Shown piece after piece: positions 1 through 6,297 of a stretch of DNA of 6,858 bases. The stretch is from Alcaligenaceae bacterium. GTDB lineage: Bacteria; Pseudomonadota; Gammaproteobacteria; Burkholderiales; Burkholderiaceae_B. The first letter of the stretch is position 1. The number at the start of each line of letters is the position of its first letter. A program made the position numbers and the translations under genes. Location of the stretch: contig JAAZDZ010000516.1 in NCBI GenBank assembly GCA_012512545.1, positions 1 to 6,858 of the forward strand, given 5' to 3'. The notes below the pieces were generated by a model. That model had not been told where the DNA came from. It did not search any database and saw nothing but the letters and a program-made list of their open reading frames with translations.

Positions 1-579
1 GTACAGGATGTACCCTGCGTGCGATCCGTTCCGATAGTAGCGGCGCCTGAACAGGGTGGCCGATTCATTCAACCAGGCGGAGTTCAGTGCGGCGATGTAT
101 TCGGGGATCCCGTAGATCTCCTGGTTGATGTCTGGCTCCATCAGATGGAATACGGAGCCCGGCTCCATTTCGATTTCGTTCTGCCAGTCCGGATTGAACC
201 AGTACTTGGTCAGGTCGTCGCTTGCGCGCCTGGTGTACTTGGCCAGCACGGGCACCAGCCTCAGCGCCCCACGAAGCCGGTTCGTCCGCTTTTCGAGGTA
301 GGCGTTGCCGAAAGTAAGATAGTCCAGCGCCCATCGGGCGAAGTCTTGCCTGCCGAGCAGGCGGTGCGGCTTGAACGTGGTGGTCAGGACGTTGCGTTTC
401 ACGTAGATGGCCGACGCATGGTGCGGGCTGGCCCTGAACGACTTGGCCAGGCCGTCCAGGCTGATCGGCGGCTCGTACCACTTGCCCACATTCATCGAGT
501 GCATGTACTCGAGCAGATTCTTGTCCAGGACCGATTCGGGCTCGCCGAAAGTGAAGGTTTCAATATTGTCGAATGACAT
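1..579 (-). CDS. Q: Phage portal protein, P2 gpQ family (C-terminus outside window)
   Basis: This is the portal, the dodecameric ring at the unique head vertex through which DNA is packaged and to which the tail attaches; it also nucleates prohead assembly. The minus strand reads without a stop from ATG at 579-577 to base 1, giving the first 193 residues (P2 gpQ is about 344 residues, so just over half is present). The protein begins MSFDNIETFTFGEPE and contains typical P2-portal stretches such as KWYEPPISLDGLAKSFRAS, ALDYLTFGNAYLEKR and EPDINQEIYGIPEYIAAL, followed by an arginine-rich FRRRYYRNGS. The start is well supported: GGAG lies at 591-588 with an 8-nt spacer. The stop codon of the terminase gene overlaps the start by one base (TAATG), so translation is probably coupled. 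The gene ends at the window edge, which is not a biological truncation. Confidence 0.96.
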   Translation of the reverse strand, partial: MSFDNIETFTFGEPESVLDKNLLEYMHSMNVGKWYEPPISLDGLAKSFRASPHHASAIYVKRNVLTTTFKPHRLLGRQDFARWALDYLTFGNAYLEKRTNRLRGALRLVPVLAKYTRRASDDLTKYWFNPDWQNEIEMEPGSVFHLMEPDINQEIYGIPEYIAALNSAWLNESATLFRRRYYRNGSHAGYILY

Positions 580-2321
580 TAGCTCAGCTCCATGATGGAT
601 GTGTTTCTGGTGGTGGCGCCCTCGAGCGGCTCATGCGCCAGCGCATGCATGCACGCCCACGCGAGGTCGGCGTGCCCCGTGTCTTCCGTTCTGCCCGAGT
701 AGTAGGTCATCTGTTGACCGCTGGGGGTGATCGTTTTCTTGATGGCCATGAAGCTCTGGGCGATGTCGACGCACCCCGCATCGAACTCGAGGCGCCCATT
801 GCCGATCACGGATTGAGCCTTCAGGACCATGCGGGTTTTCGACTCGACCGAATAGGTCAGGCCCTCGGCCGCCGGATAGAACTGTTTCACCAGCTGGTAC
901 ACGCCCTGGCCGATACCGGTGCAGTCGATACCCATGTAGGTGACCACGTATTTTTCCGTCAGCTTCTCGATCTCGCGGGCCTGCGCCTCGAAGTCCAGGT
1001 CGCGCCACTGGTGGCGCTCCAGCACCCTGAACTTCCCACCCTTGACCTTCGGCGGCGCGACGACGATGCAACCTGCGGAGTCGCCGGTGTGTGATGGGTC
1101 ATAACCGAGCCAGACCTCACCGTTGCCGTAGGGCCTGACCGCGTGTGGGCGAATGTCGTTCCAGACCTCCCACGAGTCGACCATGCAGCGCTGCATCATC
1201 GACATCGAGAAAACCGACTTGGTGTCGTCGACGAACTGGCACATCAGCAGGTTGTCGAACTGGTCAGGGCTGTACTCGAACCGCAGCTCTTCCATATCGA
1301 ACAGGTCGCAGCCGCCGGCCTGGGCATCCTCGATGGTCACGATCTGGCGCCAGATCCGGTCGGCGCCCCGCAGCCCGCCGCCCAGGGCGCCGTGACCGAC
1401 ATCGATGCGCACCTGCTGATCTTTCTGGCGACGCCTGTTGAACAGGTCTCCGGTCCAGAATGGGTACGCTTCATGTGCCATGCTCGACGGGGTCGAGAAG
1501 TAGGTCTTCCGCCACTTCTTGTGCAGCGCCATCCCGGACGCCACCTTGTTCAGCTCGAGAAAGCCGTTCGTCCAAAAAAACTCGTCGAAGTAGAAGTTGC
1601 CATGGTAGCCCTGGGCCGTCCGGGCATTACTGCCGAGAAAGTACAGGTGGGCGCCGTTCCACAGAATGATTGGGTCACCAGCCAGGCGCACACCGGTCGC
1701 CCCAAAGACGAACTGGATGATGTACTGCTTGAACACATGCGCCTGCGCCTTGCTGGCTGACAGGAATATCTGATTGCGACCTGTTCGCACCGCGTCGACC
1801 ACCGCCTCTCGGGCAAAGTACCAGGTCGCGCCGATCTGCCGAGACTTCAGGATGACGCGCGTGCGCTCGGCGCCAGCGGCATGCCACACCGTCTGATAGT
1901 CGAACAGCCCATCACGAAACTCGGCGAAGAGCTTTTCCTGCATTTCCTCGGTGAGCTCGTTTTTCGCCGGCTTTCTGCCGGTGCCCTTCGGCCTGCTCGG
2001 ATTCAGGTCGAGCTCGTTGCCGCCATCCTGGTATCGCCTGACGCGCGCCAGCCGCTCGATCTGCCGCCCAAGCAGATCGATTTCCTTGAAGTCGGTACCG
2101 GTTTTTTTCTCCTTTCCGATCAGCTGCAGGAGCCGCGCCTCGAGCGTGGTCTCGACCCTGACGATCGCCTCGGCCGTATCCCACTTGTCGCGGGCCTTCC
2201 AGCTCTGGATCGTCGTTCGCGGCTCGGAAAGGTAGTCAGCGATGGACGTGACGGTCCAGCCCTGCCAGTAAAGGAAGCGGGCCAGTCGTCGATTGTCGTG
2301 AGTTGATGGTGGCAGAAACAT
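579..2321 (-). CDS. P: Terminase large subunit (ATPase and nuclease), P2 gpP family
   Basis: This is the motor of DNA packaging: it cuts concatemeric or circular DNA at cos together with gpM and drives it into the prohead through the portal, using ATP. Length is 580 residues, close to P2 gpP (about 590). Residues ~11-47 form a helix-turn-helix-like DNA-binding region (LYWQGWTVTSIADYLSE). The ATPase has a non-classical Walker A, KSRQIGATW at 159-167, as known in P2 and lambda-type terminases. Walker B is FYFDEFFW at 243-250 (D246, E247), and a coupling-type STPSS lies at 276-280. The RNase H-like nuclease half has acidic residues D408 in GYDPSHTGD, D466 in GIDCTG and D551 in GHADLAWA. All motifs are intact. 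The gene is transcribed away from O and is followed directly by Q. The start at 2321 has no clear Shine-Dalgarno and sits 5 nt after a perfect inverted repeat. The family assignment is very firm. Confidence 0.98.
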   Translation of the reverse strand: MFLPPSTHDNRRLARFLYWQGWTVTSIADYLSEPRTTIQSWKARDKWDTAEAIVRVETTLEARLLQLIGKEKKTGTDFKEIDLLGRQIERLARVRRYQDGGNELDLNPSRPKGTGRKPAKNELTEEMQEKLFAEFRDGLFDYQTVWHAAGAERTRVILKSRQIGATWYFAREAVVDAVRTGRNQIFLSASKAQAHVFKQYIIQFVFGATGVRLAGDPIILWNGAHLYFLGSNARTAQGYHGNFYFDEFFWTNGFLELNKVASGMALHKKWRKTYFSTPSSMAHEAYPFWTGDLFNRRRQKDQQVRIDVGHGALGGGLRGADRIWRQIVTIEDAQAGGCDLFDMEELRFEYSPDQFDNLLMCQFVDDTKSVFSMSMMQRCMVDSWEVWNDIRPHAVRPYGNGEVWLGYDPSHTGDSAGCIVVAPPKVKGGKFRVLERHQWRDLDFEAQAREIEKLTEKYVVTYMGIDCTGIGQGVYQLVKQFYPAAEGLTYSVESKTRMVLKAQSVIGNGRLEFDAGCVDIAQSFMAIKKTITPSGQQMTYYSGRTEDTGHADLAWACMHALAHEPLEGATTRNTSIMELS

Positions 2322-2467
2322 CGCTGCAGGATAGGTTTACCTATCCTGTTTGCGCATGCACTGGAAGTTTGTATCTACGCAATAGAAACGCGTTCCGCTT
2401 TACGGCCTACGCCACGGCGGGCAACCATGACGCCACTTAAACCTCACATTGCGAGCGCCAGACCGCC
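2322..2467. promoter_or_regulatory. Divergent P/O intergenic region, expected late promoters
   Basis: This 146-nt stretch separates the start codons of the leftward P-Q pair and the rightward head operon. In P2 the corresponding gap carries the back-to-back late promoters PP and PO, activated by the zinc-finger protein Ogr at a dyad near -55; applying that here is inference from synteny. The region contains a perfect inverted repeat at 2327-2348 and a looser dyad, GTTT-N15-AAAC, at 2367-2389. I could not find a clean TGT-N12-ACA Ogr-type site or a strong sigma70 -35/-10 pair, which would fit activator-dependent promoters but does not prove them. Weak -10-like hexamers exist (TAGAAA at 2383-2388 on the plus strand, TATCCT within the repeat on the minus strand). 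Upstream of both P and O the ribosome-binding sequence is poor. Confidence 0.6.
2327..2348. repeat. Perfect 22-bp inverted repeat upstream of P
   Basis: The left arm CAGGATAGGT (2327-2336) and right arm ACCTATCCTG (2339-2348) are exact reverse complements, separated by TT. The repeat ends 5 nt before the P start codon, so it would lie in or just upstream of the P leader. It could be an operator for a dimeric regulator, part of the late promoter, or an RNA stem that controls translation of P. There is no T-tract of the kind expected for an intrinsic terminator. The symmetry is seen directly; the role is unknown. Confidence 0.85.
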
Positions 2468-3307
2468 ATGAAAACGAAATTCTTCCGCATTGCCACAGAG
2501 GGCGCAACCAGCGATGGTCGCGCCATCGATCGTTCCTGGCTCAAGGAAATGGCCGAAAATTACGACCCCAAGAAGTACGCAGCGCGCGTCTGGGTCGAGC
2601 ACCTGCGAAGCCTCAGCCCCAACGGCGACTTCGGTGCATACGGCGACGTCCTAGAGCTCGAGACCCGAGAAGTCGAAGACGGCAAGCTCGCGCTGTTTGC
2701 CCAAATTGCCCCGCTGCCCGCTCTGGTTGAACTGAGCCAGAAGCGCCAGAAGATTTTCACCTCCATGGAGGTCGACCCCGAATTCGCCGACACCGGCAAA
2801 GCCTACCTGGTCGGCCTGGCCGTCACCGACTCGCCCGCATCGCTTGGAACCGAGATCCTCGAGTTCTCCGCGAAGAACCCGAAGGCGTCGCCTTTCACGT
2901 CTCGCAAACAGCGTCCCGAGAACGTTTTTTCCGCCGCGACTCCGGCGGAAATCGCCATCGAGGACGACAACCAGAGCCTGGTCGAACGCGTGCGCAAGTT
3001 CTTCGCCAAGCCGGCACCCAAGGATGGAAGCGATGCGAGCAGCGCACCCGCCACCCGGGCCGCCGACGACGCGTCCGATATTCATTCTGCGATCGAGCTC
3101 GTGGCCGAGAAGGTCGCCGGTATCGATACGAAATTCGCCACGCTCGAGCAGGACGTGTCAGACATCAGCTCGATCAAGAAAGACCTGGTGGACTTGAAAA
3201 GTGGCTTCACCGAGCTGCTGAGCAACCTCGAGCAACAAGACGCCGACCCCGGCAGCCAGCGTCGGCCGGCATCGGGCGGTAGCGTTCAGGCACTCACTGA
3301 CTGCTGA
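2468..3307 (+). CDS. O: Capsid scaffold and maturation serine protease, P2 gpO family
   Basis: This is the internal scaffold of the prohead, which also cleaves itself, the major capsid protein and the portal during maturation. It has 279 residues, near the P2 length (about 284). The N-terminal half is the protease. By alignment from memory with P2 gpO (D19, H48, S107), the catalytic triad is D16 in SDGR, H45 in VEHLR and S99 in FTSMEV, all present with the same spacing. The strongly conserved KAYLVGLAVTDSPASLGTE follows at 111-129. Residues ~135-200 are a variable, alanine- and proline-rich linker, and ~205-256 look like a long helix or coiled coil, as expected of the scaffolding part. The C-terminus ends QRRPASGG...ALTDC, echoing the P2 C-terminus. 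The ATG at 2468 gives the family-typical start (MKTKFFRIATEG), although no good Shine-Dalgarno precedes it. It is the first gene of the rightward head operon, 32 nt before N. Confidence 0.97.
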   Translation: MKTKFFRIATEGATSDGRAIDRSWLKEMAENYDPKKYAARVWVEHLRSLSPNGDFGAYGDVLELETREVEDGKLALFAQIAPLPALVELSQKRQKIFTSMEVDPEFADTGKAYLVGLAVTDSPASLGTEILEFSAKNPKASPFTSRKQRPENVFSAATPAEIAIEDDNQSLVERVRKFFAKPAPKDGSDASSAPATRAADDASDIHSAIELVAEKVAGIDTKFATLEQDVSDISSIKKDLVDLKSGFTELLSNLEQQDADPGSQRRPASGGSVQALTDC

Positions 3308-3339
3308 GCATTCACCAAGAAACCCCGGAGCAATCGACG

Positions 3340-4404
3340 ATGAAGAACCAAACCCGAGCCAAATTCAACGGCTACATCAATCGGCTGGCTACGCTCAACG
3401 GCGTGGATGACGGCGCCGTTGTCAGCAAATTCACAGCGACCCCGAGCGTTCAGCAGACGCTGGAAACTCGCATTCAGGAATCCAGCGCGTTCCTGCAGTC
3501 CATCAATATCTACGGCGTGGATGAACAGGAAGGCGAGAAAATCGGCCTCGGCGTGTCCGGCCCCGTTGCCAGCACCACCGACACCACAACGGCCGATCGC
3601 GCCACCACCGACGTCGCCAGCCTGGACGACCACAAGTATCGGTGCGACCAGATCAACTACGACACGCACATTCGCTATGCCACCCTGGATGCCTGGGCGA
3701 AATTCCCGGATTTCCAGCAGCGCCTGACCGCGGCGATCGTTCAGCGCATTGCCCTGGATCGGATCATGGCCGGATTCAACGGCGTTACGCGCGCCGCCAC
3801 ATCCAACCGCACGACCAACCCGCTGCTGCAAGACGTGGCTGTCGGCTGGCTGCAGAAAATCCGCGCCAATGCTGCCGACCACGTTCTGGATGAAACCGCT
3901 TCGGGCTCCGGCAAGGTAGCGGTCGGCGGCGCCGGCGACGAGTACCAGAACGTCGACGCGCTTGTGTTCGACATCGTCAATTCGATGCTCGACCCCTGGT
4001 ATCAGGAAGACCCCCAACTGGTGGTCATTTGCGGCCGCGCGCTGCTGGCTGACAAGTACTTCCCGCTGGTGAATGGCGGCCTGCCGCCCTCCGAGCGTCT
4101 TGCTGCTGACTTGATCATCAGCCAGCGCCGGATCGGCAACTTGCCTGCCGTGCGTGTTCCATACTTCCCGGCGAACTCTCTGCTGGTTACGCGCCTGGAC
4201 AACCTTTCGCTCTACTACCAAAACGGCACCCAGCGCCGCGCGGTGATCGACGCGCCCAAGCGCGATCGCATCGAAACCTACCAGTCGTCGAACGACGCTT
4301 TCGTGATCGAGGACTACGGCTGCACTGCCCTGGTCGAGAACATCGAGGTAACGGTACCCGTACCGCAAGAAGGCGGATCTGGTGGAGAAGGCGGCGGCGC
4401 CTGA
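3340..4404 (+). CDS. N: Major capsid protein, P2 gpN family (HK97 fold)
   Basis: This is the shell protein of the icosahedral head. It has 354 residues (P2 gpN is 357) and matches the family along its length: MKNQTRAKFNGYINRLATLN at the start, ESSAFLQSINI at ~47-57, IMAGFNGVTRA and NPLLQDVAVGWLQKIR in the middle, then DPWYQEDPQLVVICGRALLADKYFP and RIGNLPAVRVPYFPA. In P2 the protease gpO removes about the first 31 residues; the equivalent site here would be near SKFTATPSVQ (residues 29-38), which is inferred. The C-terminus is a glycine-rich tail (EGGSGGEGGGA) that differs from P2. The start has a good Shine-Dalgarno, GGAG at 3327-3330, with 9 nt spacing. Two stop codons in a row (TGA TAG, 4402-4407) end the gene. 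The small terminase gene starts 14 nt downstream. Confidence 0.98.
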   Translation: MKNQTRAKFNGYINRLATLNGVDDGAVVSKFTATPSVQQTLETRIQESSAFLQSINIYGVDEQEGEKIGLGVSGPVASTTDTTTADRATTDVASLDDHKYRCDQINYDTHIRYATLDAWAKFPDFQQRLTAAIVQRIALDRIMAGFNGVTRAATSNRTTNPLLQDVAVGWLQKIRANAADHVLDETASGSGKVAVGGAGDEYQNVDALVFDIVNSMLDPWYQEDPQLVVICGRALLADKYFPLVNGGLPPSERLAADLIISQRRIGNLPAVRVPYFPANSLLVTRLDNLSLYYQNGTQRRAVIDAPKRDRIETYQSSNDAFVIEDYGCTALVENIEVTVPVPQEGGSGGEGGGA

Positions 4405-4405
4405 T

Positions 4406-4412
4406 AGGGGGA
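4406..4412 (+). promoter_or_regulatory. Ribosome binding site that decides the start of M
   Basis: The purine run AGGGGGA lies 1 nt or less from the upstream ATG at 4413 but 6 nt from the ATG at 4419. Only the second spacing is usable, so translation of M most likely begins at 4419. The run also overlaps the second stop codon after N. Confidence 0.75.
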
Positions 4413-4418
4413 ATGATT

Positions 4419-5081
4419 ATGACGCCAGCACAGCGACGTGTGGCCCAGGTTCGGGCCGCCCAGGCTGCCGCGACGGCTGAGGCAGGTCAGCAGCTGGTCG
4501 GCTCAGCTTACGAGCTGATGCTGGCCAAGCTGGCCACCGACAAGCGGCGACTGCACGAGGTGCAGTCCATCGAGCGCAAGATCGACATCAAGCGCGAAAT
4601 CCTTCCGGAGTACGACGAGTGGGTCGTATCCGTTCTCGATTCGGGGCGTGGTGGCCAGGATGACGTTCTCACGACCGTCATGATCTGGAATATCGATGCC
4701 GGCCAGTATTCGCAAGCCCTGGACATTGCCGAGTACGTGCTCAAGCACGGCCTCACCTTGCCTGACCAGTACCAGCGCGACGTACCCACTGCACTGGTCG
4801 ATGAGGTGTCTGACGCGGCCCTGGCCGCACAAAGGCAAGATCAGCCGATGGACTTGAGTCTGCTGCTTCGCCTGGAAGCCATGACCGCCGGGCTGGATAT
4901 GCCAGATCAGGCCCGCGCCCGGCTGCACAAGGCGATCGGCATGGGCGCAAAGGCAGCTGGAGATTTGCCGGCGGCACAGCGGCACCTCGAGCGTGCGCTG
5001 CAGCTTCACAGCGGCGCAGGATGCAAGCGCGACCTTGCTGATGTCGAGCGGCTCATCAAGAAACAAGAGGCGCAAGCCTAG
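4419..5081 (+). CDS. M: Terminase small subunit, P2 gpM family
   Basis: This is the DNA-recognition partner of the large terminase gpP; together they cut at cos and start packaging. From ATG 4419 the protein has 220 residues and begins MTPAQRRVAQVRAAQ, matching the P2 gpM start (MTSPAQR...). Two residues more (M-I) would be added from the ATG at 4413, which is too close to the ribosome-binding site. Family stretches include YELMLAKLATDKRRLHEVQS, EILPEYDEWVVSVLDSGRGG, TVMIWNIDAGQYSQALDIAE and YVLKHGLTLP. The C-terminal part, with MPDQARARLHKAIG and the repeated helical AAGDLPAAQRHLERALQL, looks TPR-like. It lacks the basic, lysine-rich tail that I recall from P2 gpM and ends in KKQEAQA. It follows N closely and precedes L with a 99-nt gap. 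Confidence 0.95.
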   Translation: MTPAQRRVAQVRAAQAAATAEAGQQLVGSAYELMLAKLATDKRRLHEVQSIERKIDIKREILPEYDEWVVSVLDSGRGGQDDVLTTVMIWNIDAGQYSQALDIAEYVLKHGLTLPDQYQRDVPTALVDEVSDAALAAQRQDQPMDLSLLLRLEAMTAGLDMPDQARARLHKAIGMGAKAAGDLPAAQRHLERALQLHSGAGCKRDLADVERLIKKQEAQA

Positions 5082-5180
5082 TACCGAGCTCCCTCCGAGC
5101 CAAGGCGGCGCGGGCTGACGGGTGACGATTTAACGGATTGGCCAACCCCGACGCCCGCCCACCGCCTCCCTGGAGACGTC
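5082..5180. other. M-L intergenic gap with imperfect inverted repeat
   Basis: This is the only real gap in the rightward operon: 99 nt without a convincing gene. A GC-rich left side (about 5104-5122, GGCGGCGCGGGCTGACGGG) can pair imperfectly with the right side (about 5147-5166, CCCGACGCCCGCCCACCGCC), and a perfect 8-bp palindrome TTGGCCAA sits at 5138-5145 in the loop. There is no T-tract, so it is not a standard intrinsic terminator. The L ribosome-binding site GGAG is at 5172-5175. A processing stem or attenuator is possible, but so is chance pairing in GC-rich DNA. Confidence 0.4.
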
Positions 5181-5639
5181 ATGTCATTTGCAAGTTTCAC
5201 CGAAGACCCGCAGCCCTCTGCACCGCCGGCCGACCAGGTCGAGGAGGTGAAGATCGAGCAGGAATGGTGGCCCGACATATCGCTCAAAGAGGCGCGGGAA
5301 ACAGTAAGGATTCACGGCACCGTGTCCGACGCGCGTCTTCTGGATGCGCTGTCGGCCGCTGCCATTTCAGTAAACATCGACCTGTCGAGCTGGCACGCGA
5401 AGGTGGCCGACTCGATGCCTGATGGCATGAGCCAGCAGCAGGCGTTTCTGTACCGACGCGCGGTGCATTTTCATGCCAAGGCCGAGCTGCTCGAGCGGTA
5501 CCGCGATTTCGACAGCAGCGCCGAGCGCGACAGGCGGATAGACCCGGATATCGACCCGGCCGAAGACGCCCGCCGTGTGGAGCGCTGGTCGATCAGTGAG
5601 CTGATCGGCAGGCCCCGGCTCACTGTGGAGCTGATGTGA
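5181..5639 (+). CDS. L: Head completion/stabilisation protein, P2 gpL family
   Basis: This protein is added after DNA packaging to close and stabilise the filled head and prepare the neck for tail joining. It has 152 residues (P2 gpL is about 169). The family-typical region is EWWPDISLKEARETVRIHGT at ~28-47, followed by helical segments (DARLLDALSAAAISVNIDLSSW) and a conserved-looking C-terminal part with QAFLYRRAVHFHAKAELLERYRDFDS and the acidic/arginine run ERDRRIDPDIDPAEDARR. The ending ERWSISELIGRPRLTVELM is also typical of gpL. The start has GGAG at 5172-5175, 5 nt before ATG. The stop codon overlaps the start of X by one base. The first ~25 residues are proline-rich and variable. Confidence 0.94.
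   Translation: MSFASFTEDPQPSAPPADQVEEVKIEQEWWPDISLKEARETVRIHGTVSDARLLDALSAAAISVNIDLSSWHAKVADSMPDGMSQQQAFLYRRAVHFHAKAELLERYRDFDSSAERDRRIDPDIDPAEDARRVERWSISELIGRPRLTVELM
5627..5630 (+). promoter_or_regulatory. Ribosome binding site of X inside the end of L
   Basis: GGAG lies 8 nt upstream of ATG 5639, within the last codons of L, followed by the overlapping TGATG stop/start. An in-frame GTG at 5636 is only 5 nt away, but ATG gives the 67-residue length of P2 gpX. The arrangement (GGAGCTGA, then an overlapped stop/start) is nearly the same as at the P-Q junction. Confidence 0.65.
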
Positions 5640-5842
5640 TGGATGTGCGGACCGTTCAGCATGACACCCTCGACTCGGTCATGTGGCGCTATCTCGGGAC
5701 AACCGAGGGTATCGAGCGGGTAATCGGGATGAATCGGCACCTGCGCGACCACGGCACCGTGCTGCCGGCGGGCGTGCACATCCACCTTCCCGATGATGCG
5801 CCTGCTCCGCAAACAATGAGGATGGTGAAGCTATGGGACTGA
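5639..5842 (+). CDS. X: Small tail protein X, P2 gpX family (LysM-like)
   Basis: This is a small essential tail protein of P2-like phages, carrying a LysM-like fold. From ATG 5639 it has 67 residues, exactly the P2 gpX length. The pattern QHDTLDSVMWRYLGTTEG at ~6-23 matches the P2 QGDTLDAICVRYYGRTEG, and the rest follows: NRHLRDHGTVLPAGVHIHLPD, then MVKLWD at the end. A tail role is known from P2; whether the LysM-like fold binds glycan here is not known. The gene overlaps the L stop by 1 nt, and the next gene begins 10 nt before its stop, so it sits in a translationally coupled chain. Confidence 0.94.
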   Translation: MDVRTVQHDTLDSVMWRYLGTTEGIERVIGMNRHLRDHGTVLPAGVHIHLPDDAPAPQTMRMVKLWD

Positions 5843-6297
5843 CGACCATGAAAAGGCGTCTGCATGCAGACTGGCCGATTCGAGTCTTCTACGGATTGAT
5901 CACGGTCTACCAGGGCCTGTTCGGCCTTTTTCTGCCGTCGAGCATTTTCCACCAGGCGACCAGCGACCACCCCTGGTCGATTGTTTTCATTGCTGGCCTG
6001 CTGGTGTCAGGCAGCCTTCTGGTGATCGATGGGTTGCTCGGTATGGTTCGGTACTGCACCAGTCTTCATGGCTGCAGCATGGACGCGGCAATGCGGCTGT
6101 TCCAGCGGTGGAGACACTTGCTGTTCCTGCCCCCTGCTTTTTGTTATTACGTGGCCATGCTCGCCGGGGATAGCACCCAGCAGCCTGGTGCGCCACTGGT
6201 TTACGGGTATCACATCATGCTGGCCATGTTCGGCGTCGCCGCCTGCTTGCGTGACGGCATTATCAGCAATCGCTGCGAAACAGGTGCGGGACAATGA
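5833..6297 (+). CDS. Putative phage membrane protein, four predicted TM segments (holin-like or accessory lysis)
   Basis: I do not recognise a named family with certainty. The 154-residue product has a short basic N-terminus (MKRRLHADWPIR from residue 6), then four hydrophobic segments at about 17-36 (FYGLITVYQGLFGLFLP), 48-70 (IVFIAGLLVSGSLLVIDGLL), 95-112 (HLLFLPPAFCYYVAMLAG) and 121-139 (LVYGYHIMLAMFGVAACL). It ends in a short hydrophilic tail. Five cysteines are scattered through it. Its position between X and a second small membrane protein plus endolysin corresponds to the P2 holin slot (gene Y), so a role in lysis timing (holin, antiholin or accessory) is likely but inferred; four TM segments are more than most holins have. 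The ATG at 5833 has GGTGA 4 nt upstream; a start at 5848 (MKRRL) is also possible. It overlaps X by 10 nt and the next gene by 4 nt. Confidence 0.7.
   Translation: MGLTTMKRRLHADWPIRVFYGLITVYQGLFGLFLPSSIFHQATSDHPWSIVFIAGLLVSGSLLVIDGLLGMVRYCTSLHGCSMDAAMRLFQRWRHLLFLPPAFCYYVAMLAGDSTQQPGAPLVYGYHIMLAMFGVAACLRDGIISNRCETGAGQ

Noticed and set aside
19..576. Plus-strand open frame across the portal gene
   Set aside because: The minus strand reads as a typical P2 portal without interruption. The plus-strand product has no recognisable motif.
1..579. Portal gene as a truncated pseudogene
   Set aside because: The reading frame is open to the window edge with conserved sequence throughout. The missing C-terminus is only a result of where the window stops.
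1143..1760. Plus-strand open frame of 205 codons inside the terminase gene
   Set aside because: It lies opposite the conserved ATPase/nuclease coding sequence, has no family resemblance, and its composition is that of an antisense shadow.
2327..2348. The perfect inverted repeat as a cos site or phage attachment site
   Set aside because: In P2-like genomes cos lies beyond Q, left of this window, and the attachment site lies near the integrase. A repeat between P and O fits regulation better.
2651..3085. Minus-strand open frame of 144 codons opposite the scaffold gene
   Set aside because: Glycine/arginine-rich translation typical of antisense GC-rich DNA. The catalytic motifs of gpO on the plus strand explain the region.
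3286..4368. Long open frame (360 codons) on the minus strand across nearly all of the capsid gene
   Set aside because: It is a shadow of the strong codon bias of N in GC-rich DNA. Its translation has no recognisable domain, and the sense strand encodes an unmistakable gpN.
5104..5166. Intrinsic terminator between M and L
   Set aside because: The possible stem is imperfect and no run of T residues follows. Termination here would also cut off L, X and the lysis genes.
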